DNA from: Streptomyces sp. R44
GTDB lineage: Bacteria; Actinomycetota; Actinomycetes; Streptomycetales; Streptomycetaceae
Direction of reading: 5' to 3'
DNA: 64,000 bases
Assembly: GCF_041053105.1 (NCBI RefSeq)
Contig: NZ_CP163444.1
Coordinates: 2,976,001 to 3,040,000 of the forward strand
The position numbers were made by a program, and so were the translations under genes. Below are positions 52,101 through 60,422 of this stretch, piece after piece; within the stretch, counting starts at the first letter, position 1; every line of letters begins with the position of its first letter. The notes beneath the pieces were generated by a model. The model had not been told where the DNA came from and ran no database searches. It worked only from the letters and a program-made list of their open reading frames with translations.

Positions 52101-53483
52101 ATGCACGACTCCCTCGCCCCCGAACCGGAGCCCCTCTCCCACGGCCTGAAGCAGCGTCATCTGACGATGCTGGGGCTCGGCGGGGTCATCGGCGCCGGGC
52201 TCTTCGTCGGCTCGGGCGCCGGCATCGCCGTCGCCGGGCCGGGCATCGTGGTCTCGTATCTGATCGCCGGCGCGCTGGCGATGCTGGTCATGCGGATGCT
52301 CGGCGAGATGTCGGCGGCGATGCCCGCCTCGGGCGCGTTCTCGGTGCACGCGGAGCGGGCGCTCGGCCGCTGGGCGGGGTTCTCGGTGGGCTGGCTGTAC
52401 TGGTTCCTGCTCGTCGTGGTCCTCGCCGTGGAGGCGACGGGCGCGGCGCGGATCGCGCACGGCTGGGTGCCGGGGGTGCCGCAGTGGGGCTGGGTGCTGA
52501 TCTTCATGATCGTGTTCACCCTCGCCAACCTGGCGGCGGTGAAGAACTTCGGCGAGTTCGAGTTCTGGTTCGCGGCGCTCAAGGTCGGCGCGATCGTGCT
52601 CTTCCTCGTCCTGGGTGTGCTCGCGATCGTCGGGTGGCTGCCCGACACGGACCCCGTGGGTCTCGCGAACCTGACCGGGCAGGGCGGTTTCCTGCCCAAC
52701 GGCTGGTCCGGCGTGGTCTCGGGCGTGCTCGCCGTCGTCTTCGCCTTCGGCGGTCTCGAGGTCGTCACGATCGCGGCGGCCGAGTCCGACGACCCGGCGC
52801 GGAACGTGGCGCGGGCGGTGCGCAGCGCGGTCTGGCGGATCCTCCTCTTCTACGTGGGCTCGATGCTCGCCATCGTGACCCTCCTGCCGTGGACCTCGAT
52901 GAAGCCGGGCGAGTCGCCGTACGTGGCGGTCCTGGACTCGATCGGGGTGCCGGCGGCGGGCCAGATCATGAACGTGGTGGTGTTCGTGGCGCTGCTCTCG
53001 GCGCTCAACGCCAACCTGTACGGCTCGTCCCGGATGGTGTTCTCGCTCGCGGAGCGCGGGGAGGCGCCGAAGGGGCTGCTCAGGATCACCGGCGGCGGGG
53101 TGCCGCGCCGGGCGGTGCTCGCCTCGGTGGCCTTCGGCTTCGTCTCCGTCCTGCTCAATCTGAAGTGGCCGGATTCCGTCTTCCTCTACATGCTGAACGC
53201 GGTCGGGGCGGTGCTCCTCTTCGTCTGGGCGCTGATCGCGGTCTCCCAGCTGCGGCTGCGGCGCCGGATCGAGCGGGAGGCGCCCGAGACCCTGACGCTG
53301 AGGATGTGGGGCTTCCCGTGGCTGACCTGGGTGGCGCTGGCCGCGATGGGCGCGGTGCTCGTCCTGATGCTCAACGACGACGGGGCGCGGCCGCAGGTGC
53401 TGTGGTCGGCGGGGGCGACCGGCGTGGTGCTGCTCGTGGCGTGGGTGCGGGAGCTCCGCATGTCCTCAACAAAGCGGAACTGA
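52101..53483 (+). CDS. Amino acid permease, APC family (copy 2)
   Basis: 460 residues, twelve helices. KQRHLTMLGLGGVIGAGLFV, RMLGEMSAAMPASGAFS and KNFGEFEFWFAALKVGAI. It shares most motifs word-for-word with copy 3. The ATG at 52101 has only a weak ribosome-binding site, and the 30 bp before it hold a GAGACT-GTGG-AGTCTC hairpin. Probably transcribed separately from copy 3, since the 117-bp gap to that gene has its own hairpin. Confidence 0.9.
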   Translation: MHDSLAPEPEPLSHGLKQRHLTMLGLGGVIGAGLFVGSGAGIAVAGPGIVVSYLIAGALAMLVMRMLGEMSAAMPASGAFSVHAERALGRWAGFSVGWLYWFLLVVVLAVEATGAARIAHGWVPGVPQWGWVLIFMIVFTLANLAAVKNFGEFEFWFAALKVGAIVLFLVLGVLAIVGWLPDTDPVGLANLTGQGGFLPNGWSGVVSGVLAVVFAFGGLEVVTIAAAESDDPARNVARAVRSAVWRILLFYVGSMLAIVTLLPWTSMKPGESPYVAVLDSIGVPAAGQIMNVVVFVALLSALNANLYGSSRMVFSLAERGEAPKGLLRITGGGVPRRAVLASVAFGFVSVLLNLKWPDSVFLYMLNAVGAVLLFVWALIAVSQLRLRRRIEREAPETLTLRMWGFPWLTWVALAAMGAVLVLMLNDDGARPQVLWSAGATGVVLLVAWVRELRMSSTKRN

Positions 53484-53485
53484 TT

Positions 53486-53502
53486 CTTCACCTTGTGTGA
53501 AG
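53486..53502. promoter_or_regulatory. Inverted repeat between permeases 2 and 3
   Basis: CTTCAC-N5-GTGAAG lies 3 bp after the stop of copy 2 and about 100 bp before copy 3. Too short for a strong terminator; may be an operator. Confidence 0.35.
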
Positions 53503-53600
53503 GTCGTGACCGTATAGCGGACTCCGGTTCCCTCTGAGCGGTGCGCCCACCCAGACTGTGGGCTTCCCTCCCCGTCTCAGCTAGTGAACAGGGCTCGCCC

Positions 53601-55013
53601 ATGTCTCGGACCACCGCGCCCGCGCCGGCCGACCGCAAGGACGGCGCGACCGCACCTGCCGAGGGCCTCTCACGCGGCCTCAAGCAGCGCCATCTCTCGA
53701 TGATCGCCCTCGGCGGGGTCATCGGCGCCGGGCTCTTCGTCGGCTCCGGCGCCGGCATCGCCGCCGCCGGGCCGTCGATCGTGATCGCCTACGCGATATC
53801 CGGCGTCCTCGTGATGCTCGTGATGCGGATGCTCGGCGAGATGTCGGCCGCGAACCCCGCCTCCGGCTCCTTCTCCGTCCACGCCGAGCGCGCCTTCGGC
53901 TCCTGGGCCGGCTTCACCTCGGGCTGGGCCTTCTGGTTCCTGCTCTGCGTCGCCGTCGGCCTGGAGGGCATCGGCGCCGCGAAGATCATGACCGGCTGGT
54001 TCCCCGGCAGCCCCGAGTGGGCCTGGGTCGCGCTCTTCATGCTGGTCTTCTGCGTCAGCAACCTGGCGGCCGTGAAGAACTTCGGCGAGTTCGAGTTCTG
54101 GTTCGCCGCGCTCAAGGTCGGCGCGATCGTCCTCTTCCTCGGCATCGGCGTCCTCGCGATCGTCGGCGTCCTGCCCGGCACGGACTCCCCCGGCACCGCG
54201 AACCTCAGCGGCGCGGGCGGCTTCTTCCCGCACGGCTCCGAGGGCCTCATCGTGGGTCTGCTGGCCTCCGTCTTCGCGTACGGCGGCCTGGAGACGGTCA
54301 CCATCGCGGCGGCCGAGTCGGAGCACCCGGTGCAGGGCGTCGCCAAGGCCGTCCGTACGGCGATGTGGCGGATCGCGCTCTTCTACATCGGCTCGATGGC
54401 GGTCATCGTCACCCTCGTCCCCTGGGACGACAAGGCGGTCGTCGAGAAGGGCCCGTACGTCGCCGCCCTCGACCACCTGGGCATCCCGGCGGCCGGCCAG
54501 ATCATGAACGTGGTCGTCCTCGTCGCCCTGCTCTCCGCGATGAACGCCAACATCTACGGCGCCTCCCGGATGGCCGGCTCGCTGGTCGCCCGCGGCCAGG
54601 GCCCGAAGGCGCTCGGCAAGCTGTACGGCGGGGTCCCGCGCCCGGCCGTGCTCGTCTCCTGCGTCGTCGGCTTCGGCTGTGTGCTGCTGAGCTACTGGTC
54701 GCCGGACAAGGCCTTCATCTGGCTGCTCAACACCATCGGCGCGATCATCCTGGTCGTCTGGTTCTTCATCGCCGCCGCGCAGCTGGTGCTGCGCCGCCGC
54801 ACCGAGCGCGAGGCGCCCGAGAAGCTGGTCGTGCGCATGTGGGCCTTCCCGGTGCTGACCTGGGTGGCGCTGGCCGGCATGGCGGCGATCTTCGTCCTGA
54901 TGGCGCGCGAGGAGGGCACCCGCGTGCAGCTGTACTGGACGGGCGCGCTGACCCTCGTGCTGGCCGTCATCGGCTTCGTACGCCAGAAGGCGGCGGCCGG
55001 ACGGGCCTCCTGA
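53601..55013 (+). CDS. Amino acid permease, APC family (copy 3)
   Basis: 470 residues, twelve helices, from the ATG at 53601 (the frame is open to 53541). KQRHLSMIALGGVIGAGLFV, RMLGEMSAANPASGSFS and KNFGEFEFWFAALKVGAI. With copies 1 and 2 it forms a local expansion of one family. The substrate is unknown. Confidence 0.9.
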   Translation: MSRTTAPAPADRKDGATAPAEGLSRGLKQRHLSMIALGGVIGAGLFVGSGAGIAAAGPSIVIAYAISGVLVMLVMRMLGEMSAANPASGSFSVHAERAFGSWAGFTSGWAFWFLLCVAVGLEGIGAAKIMTGWFPGSPEWAWVALFMLVFCVSNLAAVKNFGEFEFWFAALKVGAIVLFLGIGVLAIVGVLPGTDSPGTANLSGAGGFFPHGSEGLIVGLLASVFAYGGLETVTIAAAESEHPVQGVAKAVRTAMWRIALFYIGSMAVIVTLVPWDDKAVVEKGPYVAALDHLGIPAAGQIMNVVVLVALLSAMNANIYGASRMAGSLVARGQGPKALGKLYGGVPRPAVLVSCVVGFGCVLLSYWSPDKAFIWLLNTIGAIILVVWFFIAAAQLVLRRRTEREAPEKLVVRMWAFPVLTWVALAGMAAIFVLMAREEGTRVQLYWTGALTLVLAVIGFVRQKAAAGRAS

Positions 55014-55023
55014 CCGACCCTTG

Positions 55024-55064
55024 GACGAAACCCCCGGACCACCGCTCGGTCCGGGGGTTTCGTC
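55024..55064 (+). terminator. Terminator after permease 3
   Basis: A perfect 17-bp stem (55024-55040 with 55048-55064), 10 bp past the stop. Confidence 0.9.
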
Positions 55065-55141
55065 ATGTCCGGGCGCGGAACCCGGGGGGACCTAGGACGA
55101 AGGGCTGATCAACTTCTCCCGCACCTGCTGCTAGCCTGCAC

Positions 55142-55158
55142 TTGCATAGAGGTTGCAA
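55142..55158 (+). promoter_or_regulatory. Nur-type operator upstream of sod
   Basis: TTGCAT-N5-TTGCAA matches the nickel-sensor Nur consensus (tTGCaa-N5-ttGCAA), 24 bp before the ATG. In Streptomyces coelicolor, Nur with nickel represses the iron SOD gene sodF through such a box. Confidence 0.75.
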
Positions 55159-55182
55159 TAAGCCGTCGAAGGGCTCGGGCAC

Positions 55183-55827
55183 ATGGCGATCTACACACTT
55201 CCGGAGCTGCCGTACGACTACGCGGCACTGGAGCCGGTGATCAATCCGCAGATCATCGAGCTGCACCACGACAAGCACCACGCCGCGTACGTCAAGGGTG
55301 CGAACGACACCCTGGAGCAGCTGGAAGAGGCGCGCGAGAAGGACCAGTGGGGCGCGATCAACGGCCTGGAGAAGAACCTCGCGTTCCATCTCTCCGGCCA
55401 CATCCTGCACTCGATCTACTGGAACAACATGAACAGCCCGAAGGACGGCGGCGGCGGCGAGCCGCTCGCCGCCGACGGCGTCGGTGAGCTCGCGGACGCG
55501 ATCACCGAGTCCTTCGGCTCCTTCGCGAAGTTCAAGGCCCAGCTGACCAAGGCCTCCGCGACCACCCAGGGCTCCGGCTGGGGCGTCCTCGCGTACGAGC
55601 CGATCAGCGGCCGGCTCATCGTCGAGCAGGTCTACGACCACCAGGGCAACGTCGGGCAGGGTTCGGTCCCGATCCTGGTCTTCGACGCCTGGGAGCACGC
55701 CTTCTACCTGCAGTACAAGAACCAGAAGGTCGACTTCATCGAGGCCATGTGGCAGGTCGTCAACTGGCAGGACGTGAACAGGCGCTACGCCGACGCCAAG
55801 GGGCGCACCCCGCTCATCGGCATCTGA
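55183..55827 (+). CDS. sodF: Superoxide dismutase, Fe/Mn family
   Basis: 214 residues. Metal ligands are visible as His28 ([10 protein letters not shown]), His76 (HLSGHILH), and Asp168 and His172 ([10 protein letters not shown]). It converts superoxide to peroxide and oxygen in the cytosol. The upstream Nur box implies it is the iron enzyme turned off when nickel allows the Ni-SOD to take over; the Fe assignment rests on that context. The ATG has GAAGGG upstream. Confidence 0.94.
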   Translation: MAIYTLPELPYDYAALEPVINPQIIELHHDKHHAAYVKGANDTLEQLEEAREKDQWGAINGLEKNLAFHLSGHILHSIYWNNMNSPKDGGGGEPLAADGVGELADAITESFGSFAKFKAQLTKASATTQGSGWGVLAYEPISGRLIVEQVYDHQGNVGQGSVPILVFDAWEHAFYLQYKNQKVDFIEAMWQVVNWQDVNRRYADAKGRTPLIGI

Positions 55828-55880
55828 GATCGTCCTGCTCGTGATCGTCTTCTCCACCTTCACCGGGCAGGCGGATGAAA

Positions 55881-55919
55881 GAAGAACCCCCGCGATGACG
55901 TGAATCGCGGGGGTTCTTC
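55881..55919. terminator. Bidirectional terminator after sod
   Basis: A perfect 16-bp stem (55881-55896 with 55904-55919), between convergent genes. Confidence 0.88.
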
Positions 55920-55933
55920 CGTACCTGTGGGGA

Positions 55934-56569
55934 CTACTCGAAGCTGGGCGCCGCCGTGCGGGTGCGCTTGATCTCGTAGAAGCCCGGCGTCGACGCCACG
56001 AGCAGCGTGCCGTCCCACAGCCGGGCCGCCGCGTCGCCGCGCGGGGTCGGGGTGACGACCGGGCCGAAGAAGGCGACCTCGTCGCCCGTCGGGCCCGGCA
56101 CCGCGATGACCGGGGTGCCGACGTCCTGGCCGACCTTCTCTATGCCCTCCTTGTGGGAGGCGCGCAGCTCGGTGTCGTACGTGTCCTTGTCGGCGAAGTC
56201 GGCGAGCTCGGCCGGCAGGCCGACCTCCTCCAGGGCGCCGACGATCGCCTCGCGGGTCGGGGTCTCGCCGTTGTTGTGGAAGCGGGTGCCGAGCGCCGTG
56301 TAGAGCTTGCCGACGTACTCCTCGCCGTGCAGCTCCTTGGCGGCGGTCACCACGCGGACCGGGCCCCAGGCCGTGGTGGCGAGCAGCTCGCGGTACTCCT
56401 CCGGCACCTCGTCCAGCTTGTTCTCGTTGAGCACGGCCAGGCTCATGACCTTCCAGCGCACGTCGACCGGGCGGACCTGCTCGACCTCCAGCATCCAGCG
56501 GGAGGTCATCCAGGCCCAGGGGCACAGCGGGTCGAAGTAGAAGTCGGCGGTGGTCCTGGTCTCGGACAT
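55934..56569 (-). CDS. DsbA-fold oxidoreductase, mycothiol-dependent nitroreductase type
   Basis: 211 residues. The thioredoxin-like fold has the active-site motif CPWA at 16-19 (FYFDPLCPWAWMTSR) with a single catalytic Cys, as in the mycobacterial mycothiol-dependent reductase Rv2466c. A helical insertion follows. It likely reduces a substrate using mycothiol under thiol stress. A strong sigma-R promoter match stands upstream, and GAGGAG precedes the ATG. The open frame extends far upstream across pepN, but that part is antisense shadow. Confidence 0.9.
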   Translation of the reverse strand: MSETRTTADFYFDPLCPWAWMTSRWMLEVEQVRPVDVRWKVMSLAVLNENKLDEVPEEYRELLATTAWGPVRVVTAAKELHGEEYVGKLYTALGTRFHNNGETPTREAIVGALEEVGLPAELADFADKDTYDTELRASHKEGIEKVGQDVGTPVIAVPGPTGDEVAFFGPVVTPTPRGDAAARLWDGTLLVASTPGFYEIKRTRTAAPSFE

Positions 56570-56622
56570 GTCACTCCTCGGTGAGGCCTCGGAAAGCAGC
56601 GGGTGGTGCGCCGAAAGAAGGG

Positions 56623-56649
56623 AACCCCCGGACGCGCTGACGCATTCCC
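56623..56649 (-). promoter_or_regulatory. Sigma-R type promoter for the CPWA oxidoreductase gene
   Basis: On the minus strand GGGAAT (56649-56644) is followed after exactly 18 nt by GTT (56625-56623), the consensus for the thiol-stress sigma factor sigma-R. It lies 54 bp before the start codon. The other strand reads GGGAAC-N18-ATT towards pepN, a weaker match. Confidence 0.7.
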
Positions 56650-56716
56650 GTGTCCCGGGTGACAGTCGCACATGGGAGGATCGGTGCTGTTTCGAACGCG
56701 CCACGAAGGAGTGACC

Positions 56717-59266
56717 GTGCCCGGTGAGAATCTGTCCCGCGACGAGGCCCACGAGCGGGCCGCGCTGCTGTCCGTCGACGGGTACGAGGTCGTCCTCGAC
56801 CTGCGGTCGGCGGTCGGCGACTCCGACGAGCCGGTGCGCACCTTCCGCTCGGTGACGACGATCCGGTTCCGCCGGACCGGCGAGGGCACGAGCACGTTCG
56901 CCGACCTGATCGCCCCCTCGGTGAACGCGGTCACGCTCAACGGCCGCTCCCTCGACCCGGCGGTGGTCTTCGACGGCGCGCGGATCACGCTCGACGGCCT
57001 CGCCGACGAGAACGAGCTCGTGGTGGACGCCCAGTGCGCCTACAGCCGGACCGGCGAGGGCATGCACCGCTTCGTCGACCCGGAGGACGGCGAGGTCTAC
57101 CTCTACACGCAGTACGAGCCGGCCGACGCCCGCCGGGTGTACGCCAACTTCGAGCAGCCCGACCTCAAGGCCCCGTACCGCTTCGCGGTGACCGCGCCGG
57201 AGGGCTGGACGGTCTGGTCGAACGGCGCCGGGGAGCAGGACGCCGAGGGCGTGTGGCGGTTCGCGGAGACGGCGCCGATCTCCACGTACATCACCTGTGT
57301 CGTGGCCGGCCCGTACCACTACGTCACCGACAACTACACCCGTGGCGACCTGGAGATCCCGCTCGGCGCGATGTGCCGGAAGTCGCTGGCGAAGCACTTC
57401 GACGCCGACGACGTCTTCCTCGTCACCAAGCAGGGCTTCGACTTCTTCCACGACAACTTCGACTACCCGTACCCCTTCGGGAAGTACGACCAGGCCTTCG
57501 TCCCCGAGTACAACCTCGGCGCGATGGAGAACCCGGGCATGGTGACCTTCCGCGAGGAGTACATCTACCGGGGCAAGGTCACCCAGGCCGCGTACGAGAG
57601 CCGGGCCAACGTCATCCTGCACGAGATGGCGCACATGTGGTTCGGCGACCTGGTCACCATGGTGTGGTGGGACGACCTGTGGCTGAAGGAGTCCTTCGCG
57701 GACTTCATGGGCTCCTTCGCGAACGCCGAGGCCACCCGCTTCACCAACAGCTGGGTGACGTTCGCCAACAACCGCAAGGCCTGGGCGTACCGCGCCGACC
57801 AGCTGCCGTCCACGCACCCGGTCACGGCCGACATCCGTGACCTGGAGGACGCCAAGCTCAACTTCGACGGCATCACCTACGCCAAGGGCGCCTCGGTCCT
57901 CAAGCAGCTCGTCGCGTACGCCGGGCGGGACGCGTTCCTGGAGGGCGCGCGCCGCTACTTCAAGCGCCACGCCTACGGGAACACGCGCCTTGCCGACCTC
58001 CTCGCGATCCTGGAGGAGACCTCCGGGCGGGACATGAAGGCCTGGGCGAAGTCCTGGCTGCAGACCTCCGGCGTCAACAGCCTGACCCCGTCCGTCACCT
58101 ACGACGCGGAGGGCCGGATCACCGAGCTCGCCGTCCTCCAGGAGGGCGACGAGCTCCGTCCGCACCGCGCCGCCGTCGGCCTCTACCGGCTCTCCGGCGG
58201 GGAGCTCGTGCGGTACGCGCGGGCCGAGGCCGACATCACCGGCGCCCGGACGGTCGTCACCGAGCTCGCCGGCGAGGAGAAGCCCGACCTGGTGCTCGTC
58301 AACGACGACGACCTCACCTACTGCAAGATCCGCTTCGACGAGGGCTCGCTCGCGACGCTGCGGGCGCACCTCGGCGACATCACCGACCCGCTGGCCCGCG
58401 CCCTGTGCTGGTCGGCGCTGTGGAACCTGACCCGCGACGGGCTGATGCCCGCCCGGGACTTCGTCTCCGTCGCGCTCGCCTTCGCGGGCCGCGAGACCGA
58501 CATCGGCGTCCTCCAGATGGTGCACGGCTGGGCGAAGTCGGCCGTCACCCTGTACGCGGCGCCCGCGTGGCGCGAGGAGGGCGGGCGGCTGCTCGCCGAG
58601 GGCGGGCTGCGCGAGCTGCGGGTGGCCGAGCCGGGCAGCGAGCACCAGCTGACCTGGGCGCGGTTCTTCGCGGCGACCGCCTCCGCCGAGGCCGACTTCC
58701 AGCTCCTGGAGGGGCTGCTCGACGGCACGGCGAAGATCGACGGCCTCGACGTCGACCAGGAACTGCGTTGGGCGCTGCTCTCCCCGCTGGCCGTGCACGG
58801 CCGCGCGGACGAGGCCCGGATCGGTGCGGAGCTGGCCCTCGACGACACGGCGACGGGCAAGCGGCACCAGACCCGGCTGCTCGCCTCGCGGCCCTCGGCG
58901 GCGGTCAAGGCGCAGGCCTGGGCGCAGGTCGTCGAGTCGGACGCCCTGTCGAACGCACTGGTCGAGGCGACCATCGCGGGCTTCGTCCAGCCCTCGCAGC
59001 GCGAGCTGATCGCGCCGTACGCGGAGAAGTACTTCGCGGCGATCGAGCGGCTGTGGGGCGAGCGGTCGATCCAGATCGGCATCGACGTGGTCCGGGGCCT
59101 GTTCCCGGGACTCCAGGACCGCCCGGAGACGCTGGCCGCGACGGACGCGTGGCTGTCGGAGCACGCCTCGGCCGCTCCGGCGCTGCGCCGTCTGGTCCTC
59201 GAGGCCCGGGACGACCTGGCGCGGGCGCTGCGGGCGCAGGACTGCGATGGGCGCGTCGCGGAGTAG
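56717..59266 (+). CDS. pepN: Aminopeptidase N (M1 metallopeptidase)
   Basis: 849 residues from a GTG at 56717 with AAGGAG 5 bp upstream; the frame opens at 56672. Exopeptidase motif GAMEN at 268-272; zinc site HEMAH at 302-306 with the third ligand Glu about 19 residues on (WLKESFADF). An ERAP1-like helical C-terminal domain (about 530-840) ends it. It removes N-terminal residues in the cytosol, downstream of proteasome or Clp products. Divergent from the sigma-R gene. Confidence 0.96.
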   Translation: MPGENLSRDEAHERAALLSVDGYEVVLDLRSAVGDSDEPVRTFRSVTTIRFRRTGEGTSTFADLIAPSVNAVTLNGRSLDPAVVFDGARITLDGLADENELVVDAQCAYSRTGEGMHRFVDPEDGEVYLYTQYEPADARRVYANFEQPDLKAPYRFAVTAPEGWTVWSNGAGEQDAEGVWRFAETAPISTYITCVVAGPYHYVTDNYTRGDLEIPLGAMCRKSLAKHFDADDVFLVTKQGFDFFHDNFDYPYPFGKYDQAFVPEYNLGAMENPGMVTFREEYIYRGKVTQAAYESRANVILHEMAHMWFGDLVTMVWWDDLWLKESFADFMGSFANAEATRFTNSWVTFANNRKAWAYRADQLPSTHPVTADIRDLEDAKLNFDGITYAKGASVLKQLVAYAGRDAFLEGARRYFKRHAYGNTRLADLLAILEETSGRDMKAWAKSWLQTSGVNSLTPSVTYDAEGRITELAVLQEGDELRPHRAAVGLYRLSGGELVRYARAEADITGARTVVTELAGEEKPDLVLVNDDDLTYCKIRFDEGSLATLRAHLGDITDPLARALCWSALWNLTRDGLMPARDFVSVALAFAGRETDIGVLQMVHGWAKSAVTLYAAPAWREEGGRLLAEGGLRELRVAEPGSEHQLTWARFFAATASAEADFQLLEGLLDGTAKIDGLDVDQELRWALLSPLAVHGRADEARIGAELALDDTATGKRHQTRLLASRPSAAVKAQAWAQVVESDALSNALVEATIAGFVQPSQRELIAPYAEKYFAAIERLWGERSIQIGIDVVRGLFPGLQDRPETLAATDAWLSEHASAAPALRRLVLEARDDLARALRAQDCDGRVAE

Positions 59267-59275
59267 TCGGTACGT

Positions 59276-59313
59276 CGATGGGGGCGGCACCCTTCCGGGC
59301 GCCGCCCCCATCG
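59276..59313 (+). terminator. Terminator after pepN
   Basis: A perfect 13-bp stem (59276-59288 with 59301-59313), 10 bp past the stop. Confidence 0.85.
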
Positions 59314-59331
59314 GCACTCGAACGTGCGTAC

Positions 59332-59354
59332 TTTAGGGCGAGGTTGTCCCTAAA
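59332..59354. promoter_or_regulatory. TTTAGGG-N9-CCCTAAA palindrome upstream of the AbiEi-like gene
   Basis: A perfect 7-bp inverted repeat with 9-bp spacing, AT-richer than the region and 57 bp before the ATG at 59412. It has the shape of a dimeric-repressor operator. Confidence 0.5.
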
Positions 59355-59411
59355 TGTCGACGAGCGTGTAACAGGGGTTAGGGGAGCCTTCGGGAGCGGA
59401 AGACCCCCGGC

Positions 59412-60419
59412 ATGAACCACAACACCCCCATCACCCCCCGCCCCCTCCCCCTCTCCCCCCCCACCGGCTGTGCGCAAGCTCGCGTCGCGTCCGCCGACCA
59501 GTTGAGGGCGCAGGGCGTCCCCGCCGCCGAGGTCGCCGCGCACTGCCGGCCCGGCGGCTGGCAGCAGCTCCTCCCCGGCGTCTTCCTGCTCCACCCCGGG
59601 CCGCCCACCAGCGAGGACCGGCTGCGCGCCGCCCTGCTCTACGCCCGCAGGACCGGCACCCTCCCCGCGCAGGGCCCGGACGCGATGATCACCGGACTCG
59701 CCGCGCTCACCCTGCACCGCTTCTCCTCCGCTCCCCCGCTCACCGCCCTGGACCGGATCGAGGTGCTCGTGCCGCGCACCCGGCGGCTGCGCTCGACCGG
59801 CTGGGTGCGGATCGTGCGCGCCCCCGAGTCGCCGGAGCCGGTGGAGCTCACGGGCCTCCCCGTCGCCCCGGTCGCCCGCGCCGTCGCCGACGCGGTGTCG
59901 GGCCTCACGGACGCGGAGACGGTACGCCGGCTGCTCACCGAGGCCGTGCGCGGCGGGCACTGCGAACCGGGCGCGGTGGTCCGGGAGTTGAGCCGGGCCC
60001 GGCTGCTCTCCCGGCCGCACGTGGTGGACGCGGTGGACGCGCTGCTCGCCGAGGGGCGCTCGCTCTCCGAGCAGCGGCTCTACGAGATGGTGCGGGAGTT
60101 CGCGCTGCCGGACCCGCTGTGGAACGTGGACCTGCGGCTGCCGGGCGGCCCGCACCTGGGCGGGGTGGACGCCTACTGGCCGGACCAGGCGGTCGCCGTG
60201 GAGCTGGACACCCGGGCGCCCCGGCAGGACGACGACGAGCTGTGGACCGAGTACACCCGGAAGCGGGAGCACCTGGAGCGGCTCGGCATCACGGTCGTCC
60301 ACCTCACCCCGCGCAAGCTGCGCGAGGCGATGGACCAGCAGGCCACCGTGGTCCGTACGGCCCTGATGGCCGCACCGGACCGGCAGCCCGCCGCGTACGT
60401 CGTCGTCCTGCCGCGGTGA
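59412..60419 (+). CDS. AbiEi-antitoxin-like N-terminus with DUF559/Vsr-like nuclease-fold C-terminus
   Basis: 335 residues. The N-terminal ~70 residues resemble the winged-helix domain of AbiEi-type antitoxins (DQLRAQGVPAAEVAAHC, GGWQQLLPGVFLLHPG). The middle (about 90-210) is the AbiEi-associated region. The C-terminal ~90 residues have GGVDAYWPDQAVAVELD (about 250-266) and KREHLERLGITVVHLTP, a pattern of restriction-endonuclease-like folds (Asp, then Glu-x-Asp, then a basic helix). No toxin gene neighbours it. It may be a DNA-binding regulator or a nuclease; the active-site lysine is not obvious. Convergent with the next gene, with 3 bp between the stops. Confidence 0.75.
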   Translation: MNHNTPITPRPLPLSPPTGCAQARVASADQLRAQGVPAAEVAAHCRPGGWQQLLPGVFLLHPGPPTSEDRLRAALLYARRTGTLPAQGPDAMITGLAALTLHRFSSAPPLTALDRIEVLVPRTRRLRSTGWVRIVRAPESPEPVELTGLPVAPVARAVADAVSGLTDAETVRRLLTEAVRGGHCEPGAVVRELSRARLLSRPHVVDAVDALLAEGRSLSEQRLYEMVREFALPDPLWNVDLRLPGGPHLGGVDAYWPDQAVAVELDTRAPRQDDDELWTEYTRKREHLERLGITVVHLTPRKLREAMDQQATVVRTALMAAPDRQPAAYVVVLPR

Positions 60420-60422
60420 GCG

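Noticed and set aside
55934..59317. 1127-codon reading of the CPWA oxidoreductase frame as a fusion protein
   Set aside because: Only the last 211 codons carry a domain. The rest is antisense to pepN, and a good start with ribosome-binding site exists at 56569.
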